Assembly: GCA_949128115.1 (NCBI GenBank)
Contig: OX421964.1
Coordinates: 53,050,601-53,114,600, forward strand
Reading direction: 5' to 3'
Source: Anaspis maculata
Lineage: Eukaryota > Arthropoda > Insecta > Coleoptera > Scraptiidae
DNA: 64,000 nucleotides
Shown here: positions 43,466-56,200 of the stretch, piece after piece
Layout: each line of letters begins with the position of its first letter
How positions within the stretch are numbered: position 1 is the first letter of the stretch
Translations under genes and position numbers: made by a program
Notes under the pieces: generated by a model
The model's database searches: none
The model's input: only the letters and a program-made list of their open reading frames with translations
What the model was told of the DNA's origin: nothing

Positions 43466-46400
43466 TTAGTCTTTTTTATTTTTAGGTCGGCTCCTTCTAT
43501 TTTTCACATTAGCATGCTCATAGAAATGAGTACCGATCTTCTTCTTCTTCTGCGCCCTTTCCAAAGCCCTCCTTTGCTTGCTCGTGAGTTTCTTTTGACC
43601 AGCCTGCCGTTCATCCTCGACGTCTTTCCTCTTCCTCTTCACGCTACTACTGCTAGGCCCAACCGTATTGCTGGCGGCATCTTCTACAATAAACGTGCCG
43701 CTGGTAGATTTTTCCGTTTTAACGCCCGGATAAATTTCACTGTCGTCTGAATCTGAGTCATCTTCATCGCTTTCTTCCTGTTCGGAATCACTTTCTTCCT
43801 TATCGGAATCATCTTCATCCTTGGCACTCTCAGCTTCTTCCGCGTTTGACCGATCAGTTTCATTAATGCTGTCATCATTTACAGTGGTATCGCAACTGAT
43901 GCTTTTATCTTCGCCGGATCCATCAGCGGTTTTTTCGACGCCTTTGATGGGCTCCAACTCTTTGACATCTTCTCCTTCGTAAGTTAAACCCACTTTGATT
44001 TTGTTGAAATCTTGAATTACTTTTGGTTTCTTGCCAGCTGGTTCTTCTTTCTTTTCTGTGGGTGTAATTTCCGGCGGTTCTACATAGAACGGCAGTTTAC
44101 CCCTTTGCCAATCGTTCAGAATCATGCGGGCGACAATACCGATGTCGGGTTCACCTTTCTTCAACAGCTTGCCAGTCTTGTGCGCCATCTTTTCCAAAAA
44201 ATCAATAGAATCAGTCCAGTCGTCGATCTTGTACGTTTTCTTCAAGTATTCTTTTTTGACGCGCTTCAGCACTTCTTCAATGTAATCTTCCGGATTGTTG
44301 ACCAGTTCCACCCTAACGACGCCTTTCAGCACCTTTTCAGCGTCAGTCTCGGCTGAAGGATACACGACTCCGGGACAATCGATCAGATAAATCCGACTTG
44401 TCAAAGTAATGTACTGCCACACCTTAGTTTCGCCAGCAATTGGTGCCACCTTACAAACTTTTTTCTTTTGCAAAGTGTTGATAACCGAAGACTTTCCCAC
44501 GTTTGGATATCCAATAAAACCAACAGAAATTTGTTTTTTGTCTATGTGTAGTTTGGCGAACTGCTTCAGAAGGCTGAGAAGAGAACCTTTACCGAATGGA
44601 TGTTGCATGCTGGCATGAAACGCAATAGTTGGGTACTCATGGCTGAGCATGAAAACCCATTTTTGAGTGACCCAAGATGGAACCAAGTCGACTTTATTGA
44701 GTACGAAAATCAAGTGCTTGTGGGGCTTTTCGGTTTTCAAGAATTTTTCCAAATGTGCCGATCTGGTTCCCATCGGATCACGTGCATCTAAAACCTGCAT
44801 CAACACGTCGGAACTATCCACGACCTTGTATAATTCATTCCAAATTCTCTTCGACTGTCCGGCGGCCATCACCCAATCCCTGGGCATGTCTCTGACGCCT
44901 CCGTCGTCTCTGACAACGTTCGAGTCGTTTTCGGTGCTGTATTCTTCGTTGCTCTTCTCGGCGAGCTGCGCCAGTTCCTCTACGCTTTTGACCGGGACGT
45001 TGGGACGTTTTCGCGTTTTCTTCGGCCCAAAAACGCTTTCAAAACTTTCGGTGTCCAGCAAGTGGACTCTGGCATTTTTGGCTTTCTCACTGAGCAGAGT
45101 GATGGGCAGAGTTGTTGGCTTCATGACGAGCTGATAGGGGTTCTTGACGGCGGCGCCAAGTTCTGACTGAAGCTTCTGCAAGGAGTTTTGTGAAATGACG
45201 CGGCTGTTTCCGAACCACTTCTGATTGGGTTCGACTCTGGCTTGGGTTCCAGAAGGTAACCAACCCTGCAAAACAGAAGATAAAATTCACTTATTAATAA
45301 CTATCATAATAATAAGTGAAAATAGCAAATTATATTTGGAGGAAAGATTAGGCTAGGGATGAATTTACTTGATTTGTAGGAATATGTATACAGGCTGGCC
45401 CAACGAAAACAAAACAGACAAAGTTTCGGGCACTTGACCTCACTTGTTTGTATACTGTAATATGTTTACAAGCCCCGTCATGGGTTCGGCAACTACGAGC
45501 CAGTCTCCTAAAAGGGGCTCTAACCCCTAACCCTCCAAAAACACTGAAATTAGCATTATCTTGAAAAAAATTCATCGAATCGAAAAAAGTTAACACCGCC
45601 ATAAAGACAATTGAACCAGCTTTGAAATGATGTATCACTCAACCCCAATTGTCTTTTAAAATTTTCGAAAGGGGTGCCACCCTGACTACGGGGGTGAAAC
45701 TCCACTGTTAAATTAATAGCAGCTGAACGTCCCCCTTAAAAACAAAGTTGACCTGTCCGGGCGCTTATTTCGAAAAAATGAGGGCGACTGCCCGAAAATC
45801 CGTCTGTTTCGTTTTCAATGAGCCACCCTGTATGTATGTATTTGTATGTTTTTATACCCAGTTCAAAAAAGTAGGTGGGTAGGTAGGTATGTATCACAAG
45901 AAGGATCATAACGAAATATGCTTCGTTAAAAAAAAGGCGATAATAAAGGCCACATAGGACTGCTAAATCTGCGCGAAGCACTTGCATCATGGCCGTGAGG
46001 TTCTATAACCACCTCCCGTCTGAGGTCAGGAGAATGGACACTCGCCTCGGTTTTATCAAATCGGTCAAGAGGCAGCTCCTAGGGCGTGCGGTGTACTCCT
46101 TGGAGGAATTCTTTGAGGCTACTTCCGTGGCGTGAATGTAGAGTAGACGCGTGGTGGATTCTTTCTGCTTTCGCAGGGTTATATTTCGTGCATAATGTAT
46201 TATTGTTAAGTCTCAGTTTGTTTATTATTTGTTTTTATTTTGTGCTAAATGCATCGTTATGACAATGTCGATAAGTTTCAACTTCAAGGCAATAAACAGT
46301 ATTTATTTATTTATTTATTTATTTATTTATAAGTTATTGTTGAAACCGAAAGACAAAATTTACTATGCCAATGGAAGCGTTGTGTGTCACTTGGATATTC

Positions 46401-49400
46401 CGAAGCAATAGGTGCTTTCCTTTTACAACCTGAACTAAGTATTCTGACCTAAGTTGTTAGTGGTATCTCACTTTCGCGCATGTGATTTCTCGCTCTTTCT
46501 CTCTCTCTAACTCAGATCAGATCAGTGAGTTTTGTGGTAAAAGGACAGCATCTAATATGTATAGATGATAATGCTTCAGCAAGCTTATGGTGATCGGCAC
46601 ATCCCCATTTGGTCGGTTCATGAATTATTAATATTTAGCTTTTACTTTCCCGGCGCCCCACCAACATGGAAGGGAAAGTATTGTAATCGTGCAGAAAAGA
46701 GTTTTGAGATTTCGACGGATATATCCATTTTGAGGTCCCCCAAGACGATTAAGACCATTTCCAGAGTGATGTCTGTCTGTCTGTATGTAATCTTCCACGA
46801 TAACTGCCGAACCGTTGATCTGATCGACTTGAAATTTGGTATGCAGACATGGTTTTGCTGTCGAATGACCGGATTAGTTTTTGGCTGTTATTTGTCAAAG
46901 GAAAGTGTCACTATCATAAAAATGACAGAAGTTACATCTCACGGAATTCAACTTGCGATATGTCATTGGAAGGCCCGTGAAAAACTGAATTCAGAACAGT
47001 TGGAAGCATTTCTTTATCTATCATCTCTCAAAGACTAAAAAATGTCAAAGTTGAAAACTTTGCCATTTAATTATTCAAAATCTATTGGATGGATTTGAAC
47101 CAAATTCGGCTGGGAGCAACATAACAAAAGAATCAAATTAATGCATTCAGCAATCGATGCTGAAGTTGGAGTTTTCCACCATTTCCCGGACAGGCGCTAT
47201 AAATTTCCAAACTTTTTCCTGACCGATATCAACGGGACTGACCGTTAACCTGCCTTTGGCCCATTTGATTTCCTTGGATACCAAACGTGAGCTTTGTTAT
47301 TCGCGATTTTAACTACCGATGGGGGCGCTGTAAACAAGATGGAGGATTGTAAGTTTTTCTGTTACCTGTCATCGTGCGTTGTATAACAGTTGTATTTGTG
47401 GTATTTGGGTTAACTAATTATTGATCTCTATTTAACAAAAGTTCATTTTCTTGAATAACTCGATCACCTATACGAGTATTTTGGCGATTCGCGCGATTGT
47501 CAATGGCTATCTGACAGAAGCGACAGAACAGAAATGACGTAAAAACTTACAAACTAGGTTCGCCATTTCAGCCGCCAGAGGGCGTCTAGATTTTTGAAAT
47601 CGCGAATACGTGAGGTTTAAGGCAACAGCGGGCCCCGATCGGTTGCCCGATAAGCCTGGTTGTGTTTTTAAAACCTTCTTTGTAGCTTTTGGGACTCCAG
47701 TATTCTTTGACGTGTGCGACTCTCCTTTATGGTTTGGTACCAAGACCCCATGGTGTTTTCCAGTCTTCCCGTCATTTGAAGCCCTGATGGAGCCCCTACT
47801 TTCCTTGTTTTGTAGCTTTCAAATATGTTATTGTGTGGCTCTTTTGGGTTATTTTTGCCATCTGAGGCTAAAGCAGACGCACACCATTTCTGTCGGCAGC
47901 GGCCAGGAAAAAATGGATATGTAGATATAATCTGAAGCTCTATCGGTCCCTTGAGTTAGCCCGCTCAACTCCGCAGACTTTTTTCATTGATTTCCAAATG
48001 AAAACCTCCCCTTCCTGAACGGACGCTTTAATCAAAATCATTACTGACGTCTTTGGATACCGCCGGGAAAGTTTTGGGGTGACACAACCGATTTTTTTCT
48101 TGTTCGCCCTGTATACAAGGCCAGCATGGCTGACGCCGATGGATTACTCTTCTGGATTATGCAAATAACATTTCCACCAAATGGCATCTTCTCATAAAAA
48201 CATGCAGGTCGATTCCATTTTGTGCAACTAGCATCTGGACTATTTTTTATCTGATTTTATAAGAAAGAAAAGTTCCAAAATTTTACTTCGTTTTCTCGAT
48301 TTCACTCTATTAGTCTTCTCGATAACTACCCCAATTTGCAACTTGTTTTTTTCCAATTCTTCCCCATAATTAAACCTTAATCAGACACTCAACTTTTCCA
48401 ATTCTTTCCCATAATTACACCTTAATCAGATACTCAACGAATAGCAGGTTGTATTGTTACGTATTTCGCGTACTTCCCGTGTGTTCTGGAATGTCGGCAC
48501 CTCCGCCAAAATGAACAGATGTGTCTTACTCGCATGTTCAAGTCTCCACGTATTTCAATTGCCAAGCCATCGCGTATATTCTGAAAATGTCCAGAGCTCC
48601 GCACTTGTACACTGCGACGACGATGTGTACAATGGGACGAGTCTAGAAAGATCGCGTGTTCTCCAGATCGCCGCTCGTAACAGTATTATTTTTAAAATGT
48701 TTGTGAGAATACGCTGGTTTTTAAATATACTTAAATGTTATTTATTTATTTGTACATGTGTTTTATAGATTTTATCTCTTCAAGGAGGGAGTTGAATTGG
48801 TAAAATAAAGCGTTGCGAAATCAATCCCTGTGGGTTTATTCCTTGACAGAATCTTACCATTTAGATCTATTTCGAAAGCTACAAGGATGTACTTTGGTTT
48901 GAGCCTATTGGTATTTCCAAAATCCAAAAATGAGACCTAAATGGCTAGGTGGTTTATTCCTTGACAGGAATCAACCCACAGGGATTGATCTCGCAACGCT
49001 TCATTTTACCAATTTAACTCCGTCCTTGAACTGTATTTTATTGCTGTTGTTGTATTTCTATTGTTAATTAGTATTGCATCTATTCCGACTTGTCTTATGG
49101 TGTGTAATGGAGAAGACAATAAATCATATTCACATTCACAATTTGAACCCAGTTGCATTAATTTTGTAATCTTTGAGACTATTCCTTGTGTGGACTTTAT
49201 CAGAGGCGTAGGGGGAAACATGTTCATAGGGGAAGGTGGGAGGTATCAAGTTTTGTAGGAATATGTTTCTCAAGTCGAGATCTACAACATATACAAAATT
49301 CAGCCAAATTCATCAAAACCACTTTTTCAGAGACACTTGAACTGTTGAATAAATTGACATTCTTAGGGTGCTTACTTGAAACGGAGCAGGTGTGATGATT

Positions 49401-49585
49401 TTTCCGGTTCTGTCTCTCTTCGGCTTGAAATTTCTGTACATCTGCAACCGTTTGATGGTGGATTTCGAGCGGACTTTGCCAACTCCCTTCAAGCCTTCCG
49501 CAGAGCGTTCGGGGTTCATCGAGTGGCCGGACCTGTTGAACCCCTGCGTCCGGGGTGGCCCAGACGATGATCGCGTCTTTCCCAT
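43466..49585 (-). CDS. GNL2: nucleolar GTP-binding protein 2 (NGP-1/NOG2), 60S ribosome biogenesis GTPase
   Basis: Two coding exons, 49585-49376 and 45265-43466, join in phase across a 4.1-kb intron (CAA|GGT) to give 669 residues. The N-terminus ([20 protein letters not shown]...) and [20 protein letters not shown] match the NGP1 N-terminal domain. The GTPase is circularly permuted as in the YlqF/YawG group: G4 [12 protein letters not shown] (about residue 260) comes before G1 [17 protein letters not shown] (about 325), G2-region [13 protein letters not shown] and G3 [12 protein letters not shown]. An Asp/Glu/Ser-rich stretch and a Lys/Arg-rich tail ([20 protein letters not shown]) follow, as expected for nucleolar targeting. 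The protein binds GTP and acts in late nuclear maturation and export licensing of the 60S subunit. It is divergent to importin-5. An extra in-frame ATG at 49591 would add two residues. Confidence 0.96.
45388..45833. mobile_element. TIR element (TACAGGSTGGC) in the GNL2 intron
   Basis: It starts TACAGGCTGGCCCAACGAAA and ends TTTCAATGAGCCACCCTGTA, with AAAACAGAC / GTCTGTTT further inside. It is about 446 bp with no transposase. A lone end of the same family, GTTTTCGTTGGGCCACCCTG, lies in intron 2 of SMP-30 gene B near 4770. Confidence 0.7.
45989..46335 (+). pseudogene. 3' end of a non-LTR retrotransposon with a (TTTA)n tail
   Basis: A 48-codon remnant reading [16 protein letters not shown] ... 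[11 protein letters not shown], then a stop, resembles the C-terminus of LINE ORF2 proteins. It is followed by a 3' UTR ending AATAAACAGTATTTATTTAT with a tetranucleotide run (about 46300-46331). It is severely 5' truncated and lies in the GNL2 intron on the opposite strand. Confidence 0.65.
46640..47282 (+). repeat. ACTTTCCC dispersed family, long copy
   Basis: It begins CTTTTACTTTCCCGGCGCCC, with TGGAAGGGAAAGTATTGTAA forming an imperfect inverted match to its start, then a TCTGTCTGTC run. It shares over 400 bp with 21746-22795 and shorter pieces with 37362, 42653 and 61306. No protein is encoded. Confidence 0.7.
47283..47618. repeat. imperfect palindromic element in the GNL2 intron
   Basis: AACGTGAGCTTTGTTATTCG at the left corresponds to GCGAATACGTGAGGTTTA at the right. 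AGATGGAGGATTGTAAGTTT and AAACTTACAAACTAGGTTCG also pair roughly. About 336 bp, diverged. Confidence 0.5.
47619..48778. other. GNL2 intron, no gene recognised
   Basis: Contains repeat pieces such as GTTTTGGGGTGACACAACCG (48069), also found at 23442. Two near-identical tracts, AACTTTTCCAATTCTT / CAATTCTTCCCCATAATTA, follow each other near 48350-48420. No coding sequence. Confidence 0.4.
48779..49030. mobile_element. palindromic element, TTAAGGACGG family, copy 2
   Basis: TTCAAGGAGGGAGTTGAATT at the left and AATTTAACTCCGTCCTTGAA at the right. Internal AGCTACAAGGATGTACTTTG matches 26087-26435, but this copy has lost much of the right arm. Confidence 0.7.
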
Positions 49586-50243
49586 CTGCAAGCATTCAAG
49601 AAAATCAGCAGTGCACCAAATACGCGAAAATCACCCAGACATTGAAGATCAAGACATTGCCGAAATTAAAATGAACTTGTAACTGTGAAGTATTGGCTCG
49701 TCCGTTTTTCTCACCTTTTCAGCTGTGGGTCTTGAAATTAAAATTACAGTAACTTTTCCCAGAACAAAAGTCGTGTATTTACATACGTGCGTCTTGCGAC
49801 CACGTTTCTAACGTCACTGTCACTTTTTTTTAGGTTAGGTCGAAGCGAAGGTCGTTGAGATTTGACTTACCGCTATCCACCAATCAAGAAGCGGCAAAAT
49901 CAGTTGTGGCAACATTGCAAAAAAATGGCGCCGAATTCAAAGTGTTTCGGCTTTATTCCAAGAATTTGGCTAGGCTGAAAATTTTATTTTTCAATTTTGT
50001 TACAGCTGGACCATGACGTTCTTCGAGTACAAATCAGGAGACGCAGAAAGTTCAGTTTTGATGATTCATGAATCTGAAATCAAGGCGTTGGCGGTTTTTG
50101 AGGCGCTGGCAGGTGGATCTGGTGGATCCATTCGGCGGGATTTTATTTACGTCAAATTGATCGGCGCGGATGTTTGGTTATAAATAGTTCCGTTCGGTTG
50201 GCACCACTTCTTAGTTGTCACTGTTCTTTCATGGTAAGGCGCC
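49586..50243. promoter_or_regulatory. shared divergent promoter region of GNL2 and importin-5
   Basis: The two start codons face away from each other across 658 bp. No TATA box is evident near either start, in contrast to the SMP-30 genes, which fits broad housekeeping promoters. An upstream out-of-frame ATG at 50230, within CATGGTAAGG, precedes the importin-5 start. Confidence 0.5.
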
Positions 50244-53200
50244 ATGGCCGCCGATCAAGAACAATTTTATCAATTACTAACAACCCTTCTATCAACGGAC
50301 AATACAATTCGGACCCAGGCAGAGGTGAGCTAATCATCATTATATTCAAAATTCCTCTTCGACGCATGCAAATTTGACTGGGGGGCGATGCTCCTGTGGC
50401 GGCAACTCGCGTCGGTTTTTTATGCCTACGACAACGTGTACCCACACCAGCATGGCCCTATATAATCACAAAATTGGCCTATGATTCATCGTACAGACAT
50501 TCGATCGTCTTGTGCAAGGTTACGATAATTCCCCCGAAAAACTTGACATTTCCCCGCCTGAACATTTCCTCGCGACCCGAGGCGTAATTTCCAGCCATGG
50601 CGTTGTTTGGTTCACGTGTACGACATATCTTTTGCAGGAGGTCTACTCGAATTTGCCGGTCGAAGCGAAAATCAGCCACCTGCTAGCGGCCATCCACAAT
50701 GCGGCCCTCGGCGATGAGGCCCGCCAAATGTCGGCTGTGCTGCTCCGCAGGCTCTTTTCCAGCGAGTTCATCGACTTCTACCCCAAGCTGCCGCCGGAGA
50801 GCCAGGAACAGTTGAAGGAGCAAGTTCTTCTGGCCATCCAGCAGGAACAGACCGAACAGCTTCGGCACAAGGTCTGCGATGTGGCTGCGGAAGTAGCGCG
50901 TAATTTGATCGACGAGGATGGCAACAACCAGTGGCCGGAGTTCCTTCAGGTACGTTGGCTACATAATTTCAACAATAAATTCATTTGGTCTGCCACAATG
51001 GTCATAATGCGGCTGTGAAATTCAAAGTAACAGCACAGATCATGATTGGAACTCAACGATGATAAGGGGAGGGGTCTGCTTGGCTCTATAAAATATGAGT
51101 CATTGAAGTCAGCTTCTTATTAAATAAATGACTCAAATATGTTTCTGATTGTCATTACAGGCGCTAATGTCCCATGTTGGATCAAATTTTACTTGTGTAT
51201 TAAATATATATTAAAAAAACAGCAAAATTTGATTCTACCTCGAGAAAGAATATGTGATACAATACAATATACAAGTGCTCACTTAAGATTCCCCCATTTC
51301 GATCATTTCAAAAGTAGGAATGGACTACAGTGTCGAAGAAGGCTTTTCTATGAGAAAATTTGCAGATTATCCACAAAGTTTTGAGAAAAAAATTATGAAA
51401 GTTATGAAACTACGCAGTGTAGGTATTTAATTAGCGCTGGGTGGATATGCGACTTTCTGAACGAAGTGGAAATGGTACTAAATGAGAGATGAAGCACATC
51501 AACGGGACCGGGGAGCAAAATAGGGGTGTTGGGCGGGGAGAATCTATAATAACGCGTCCTAAAACAAGAAACGGTTAATAATCGCTGATCATCGTAAAAC
51601 AAAACATTGAAGAAAAGAAGAATATATGACACGAAACGGGAAGAAACTCGCTAAAGGGCAGTTGACGCTTGTAAAGAAGGAATCAAGTGCAGGAAAAAGA
51701 AGCGAGAGAGCCCGAAAAAAGGACAACAACGCATAGAGCATCGCGCAAAAGCATAAAAACGAGGTGAAGTACGTTTAAAAAGAAGGAATAGAAGACAGAA
51801 AACGGGAAGAAAGTCGCGAAAAAAAAGTAGTTGACGCGTGTAAATTCTCAATTTGCTTTTCAATTCATATTGGTCTTTTTTTTTTAATGGCACTAACGAA
51901 CTTATGCGCTTTGTGGAGCACATGCATTTTCACATTTTTCGCATAGCTCCTTCAGGCAAGTAACAATACAACTGTACAATTTTTGTACCGTGTTTTATTC
52001 TCCGCTCAAATGATACAGGCAACCAACAATACAGCTTCTGTACTTCACAAGGTGCACATACGGGTGTTGGCTTGGAATTGTAAACAATACCATTGGACTG
52101 TTTGTTCACTGTTGCTTACGTCGATCCCGTGGAAGCCCATCGAGAGTTTCGTATTGGCCATACATGACACAAAAGCTGGGATATCTGGCACGTATTCTGT
52201 TTCCTTCTTTGAATGGCACAATAACCTGTAATGAGCACTGTCGCACGCAGCTGTCGGCTGGCTGTCAAACGTTGACAGTTGTGAATGAGACGTCAACTGT
52301 CAAAAAAAGAACAGCGAGAATGGAGTGGTTACCATGGCGACGAGTAAGAAAAGTGGGCGATGTTCAAGTGCGAAAATGGATTAGTTAACGTAAGTAAATC
52401 GCATTCTTCCGTACCTACATCGACTAAAAATTACATGAAGAAGAGAAACGTGATAAAATTGTTGCTGTAAAATATGCGGCTTCGGGTCCCCTTTATGAGA
52501 CGGTCACCAAAAACTGATTGTTGCAGAGATTTCTTTTATTTTTAATGTCGGCCTATTTCCGCAACGAGGCCTAACACCGACGCCGGTGAATGCTTCCCTT
52601 CACTATACCAGAAATTTTGTCAAGCCCCGGTGTGCTCCAAAACAGGGTAGGGATTTTTAACGACTACCAACATCGCATGGGGTCGGCGTCGGCACCATCG
52701 TTCATATTTGACGTACTATATGACACTTGCACTTAGCAAGCATTCCAACTAAATCAAGGAGCTTGTTTTCGAGACGAAAATCCGACCGCCCCCATTGGAA
52801 ATCGAACCCACGATCCCTGGCGTGGTAGTCGGACGCGCTGACCACCACACCACAAGCTCCTCTGAAGGAATTTTTGCAGAATTTTTTCAATGGAGTATTA
52901 TACTAGAAAATTTTTTTGATTGAAATGGAAACTACATTTCAAAATAATTGACCCATGTTTTTTTATTCAGTCAAAAACCGTACCGTTTGGGCGCAATAAA
53001 TAAATATACTGCCTGTGTAAGTGACGTCAGAAATAGGCAGAATATGGGAATTTCGTTTATTTATTGCGGCCAAACGATACGATTTTTGGCTGAATAAAAA
53101 AATACGGGTCAGCTATTTTTCAATACAGTTTCTGATTCCATCGAAAGAAAAATATTTTTTCAAAAGTATAATACTCTATTCACACATGAACATTTTTTCT

Positions 53201-56200
53201 CAACTTGCACCAGCTGGCTGCCATATACATGTATGTATGTCCGCTACTGTTTTACACTTGTTCTCTGGACCACTGCCGTTCATTTGCGGCTGTCTTCAAA
53301 AATTGCATCAGGAAGAGACGGTTGCCATTGATATAGTAGGTTCACTTCTACTGTGATTCTAGTTGGCTGGACAAATTTGCTACTTTAGCATTGAAGGCTT
53401 GCCATCTTTTTACCTGGTGTGAAACTGGCTTTTCTAAAAGTGAAGTTATATTTCTTACCAAATTGATGTTAAAATCTTGGAAAACTGACTGTCATACGTG
53501 GAAGTGCGACTAGGGGGGCGCAGAACTGTGTTATCGTCATTTAGACACCAAAACAGCACGGGACCGCCTTCAATCTAAGTCTTGACGGCGGCCCATTCAG
53601 GGCCGACAAAAACTCGCCCCGGGAAGCCCCAAAACGAAAGCAAGTTGCAAATTTAAGGTACTAACATCAATTTCGGTCCAACACCTAACTTTGAGCGGCT
53701 GGGTTTTCTGAAATTCGGTTTAATTAACTTTTTACAGGTAAATTATTTTGCCAATGACAGACCGCACGGCGATCCTTGTATCGCCTATAATTCTTCAGGG
53801 TTTGGCGTGTCTTTTCCACTGGAACAGGCGAAAGGGTTGATGATTGCATGGGGCCCCTTTTTTGGACAGAGGGGTTGTATATTCTTTAATTTGAACCATC
53901 GAAAGTTGAACCGGCTTCGAGAGGTTAGAAATATTTTTGACAACTATCAAATGTCAAGGCATCCAATGATTTATTTGTTTATTGGCGAAAATTAAAATCA
54001 GGTTATAATTAAAATTACTACATTTTCCAATTAAGTGGAAAAAAGCGTCAGACATCACGTCCCGCAAAAATGTTCCGTCTGTCTACGGAGAAAATACGGA
54101 AAATATGTGTTTCAAAACTGTCCGGACGACTTCGTGTCTCTTCGTGAATTATTGTGCCGAGTGAAGCCAGAGCAGCCAACTGCAAAGTTTTGGGAATTTT
54201 ATATATTTCACATTTGGAAACAGAAACAAAATCTCACAGCAGACTAGAATCCCGGTAGAAGATACTATGGGGGGTACGACGGCGTGATTCTGTGCCTTCC
54301 CGAAAGGGTCAGTTTACAAGGTGTCGTGAAAAAAATAATTTATTTTGCATTTAAATATTGGCAGACTTTTGTCCCGATTACAACTCAATTTAACAATTAC
54401 TAAATCATATTACATAATGTAACAGTTTTGAAATTGTCCCAGGGTTGTCCCAGGAATAAGGCAGCTAGCGGGAGCGGGTCAGTCTTAACGTGAACAGCCT
54501 CTATAGCGATTTGATCAGAAATTTCAATTAAAAAAAAATCAATACGTTTGATACAGCGTCACATAATATACGTTCGTGATATTGAAAAAATCATTTGCAA
54601 TCAATTTAATATTTGAATGGGATCGCTCCAGTCGGGCTCACTCGAAGTGGAATGAATCAAAACCACACCGCAACATTTCACATGGACGTCGGGTATACCT
54701 TACTGTGCGGGGCTCTAGTGCAGGGTGCAGGTACCGTCAAGAGCACGCTGACATCGGTTGTGCGACATCCATTGAGCAACCACCCAGATTTATTGAGGGG
54801 CATAAAACCTAATAAGTGTAGTCATTTCCATGCTGAAGAATAGGACAATTGCATGATGTTGGTTCAGTTTGTCGCCACTTGGTTGCTTTGGTTCGGCGAC
54901 ACAGCGCGCTTGCGCCAGATCCAGATTATCGATTAGTTTCGTTTGTTTATGTTTTGCAAATTGCAAATAAAAGTCAAACAACGGCTCATCGCTTCTTCAG
55001 GGCTTCATTGGTGGGGAACTTGTAAAATTTTAAGCCATTTCTGTTCTGTTGAATTTTGAGCGCGGTATGGCAGTTATGGCACACAACATCTATAGGGCAT
55101 TTTTCAGCGTCGACAATATAGAAAGATGAGAAGAGAACTAATGACAGCGGGCAATTGTATGTGGCGAGATAAACGGTTATTTATTCAAGTGCCAAAATCA
55201 CGCGATGGACAGTTATGACACACGATTTGGCGAATTGCAATACCAATTGATAAACTCAAAGTCCCCAGGTGGCAAACGGCGCCGCAAGCGCCCCCTACAT
55301 GCAATCGCCCTATTCACTCGAATCTTTTTAGATACCTAATGACAATATGGTATCTGGGGCATCGTAAGTCCCACTCTATGACCTCCCATATTCCAAAGAA
55401 TAAAAAACCTACATTAAAAAAAATTATATCTTTGAAGCATTTCCCGCAATGGTTGTGGACCTATTTTTCACTAATTGTGCGACACCTTGTCAAAGTTCAG
55501 TGAACTTTTTCTGAGACACCATATTTATGGTTTTTCTGGTGTAAAAACGCTTAATAAATTTGTTGGGACACATGAGCAAAGAAAAAACTGACTGCGTTGT
55601 GGATCTAGCGAGGTAAAGTAAGCTTCACAGATTTTTGGAATTTAAAAGATGCATGGTCACGCTGAAAAAATACATAAGTAGGATTATTGTGTTGATATAT
55701 GTTGGAAAAATAAAATTTAGTCAGAGATCTAATTCTCAGCGCGCCCATTCACTTGTGTTTACGATCGCCGAGCACTCAATTCCAAAGTTAGCCTCTTCTC
55801 TGCAGTCTGTGCCTACGTCAAGTTCAACATGAAAAATAATTCCATGTAGAAAAGAGTGCATGAAACATTTTTTGGAAGCTATCCAAAAACGTTGGTTCTT
55901 GTAAACATTTACGATCTGGAATTTCAAAACAGATGAAAGTTGTACTCGACTCGAATACCTAATATAATATAAAAAAAGAACTCGCGTTTGTATAGTCTAC
56001 ATAGAAGCGTTTGATACTCGGTTTGATAGTACTATATGGTGAAGGTGGACCAGGGATAGGTGGACATTCTAGGAAGTACCGGTATAACGTTGCGATTCTG
56101 TATTGTTGTTATTGCCTGGACAACAACCAATGGCCGACAGGATTTTCTGCGATATAACGTCGTGTTTATAGATTTTTTTTTACGGAATCGTACTATACAG

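Noticed and set aside
43451..45134. Plus-strand frames of 60-155 codons
   Set aside because: All are antisense shadows of the GNL2 exon 2 reading frame.
52735..52862. Functional tRNA gene on the minus strand
   Set aside because: A and B boxes are present but the acceptor stem does not pair as in a tRNA; it fits a tRNA-derived SINE better.
54035..54247. Possible THAP-type zinc finger of a P-element transposase
   Set aside because: A few cysteines are spaced loosely, but the conserved Trp, Pro and His positions of THAP are not found.
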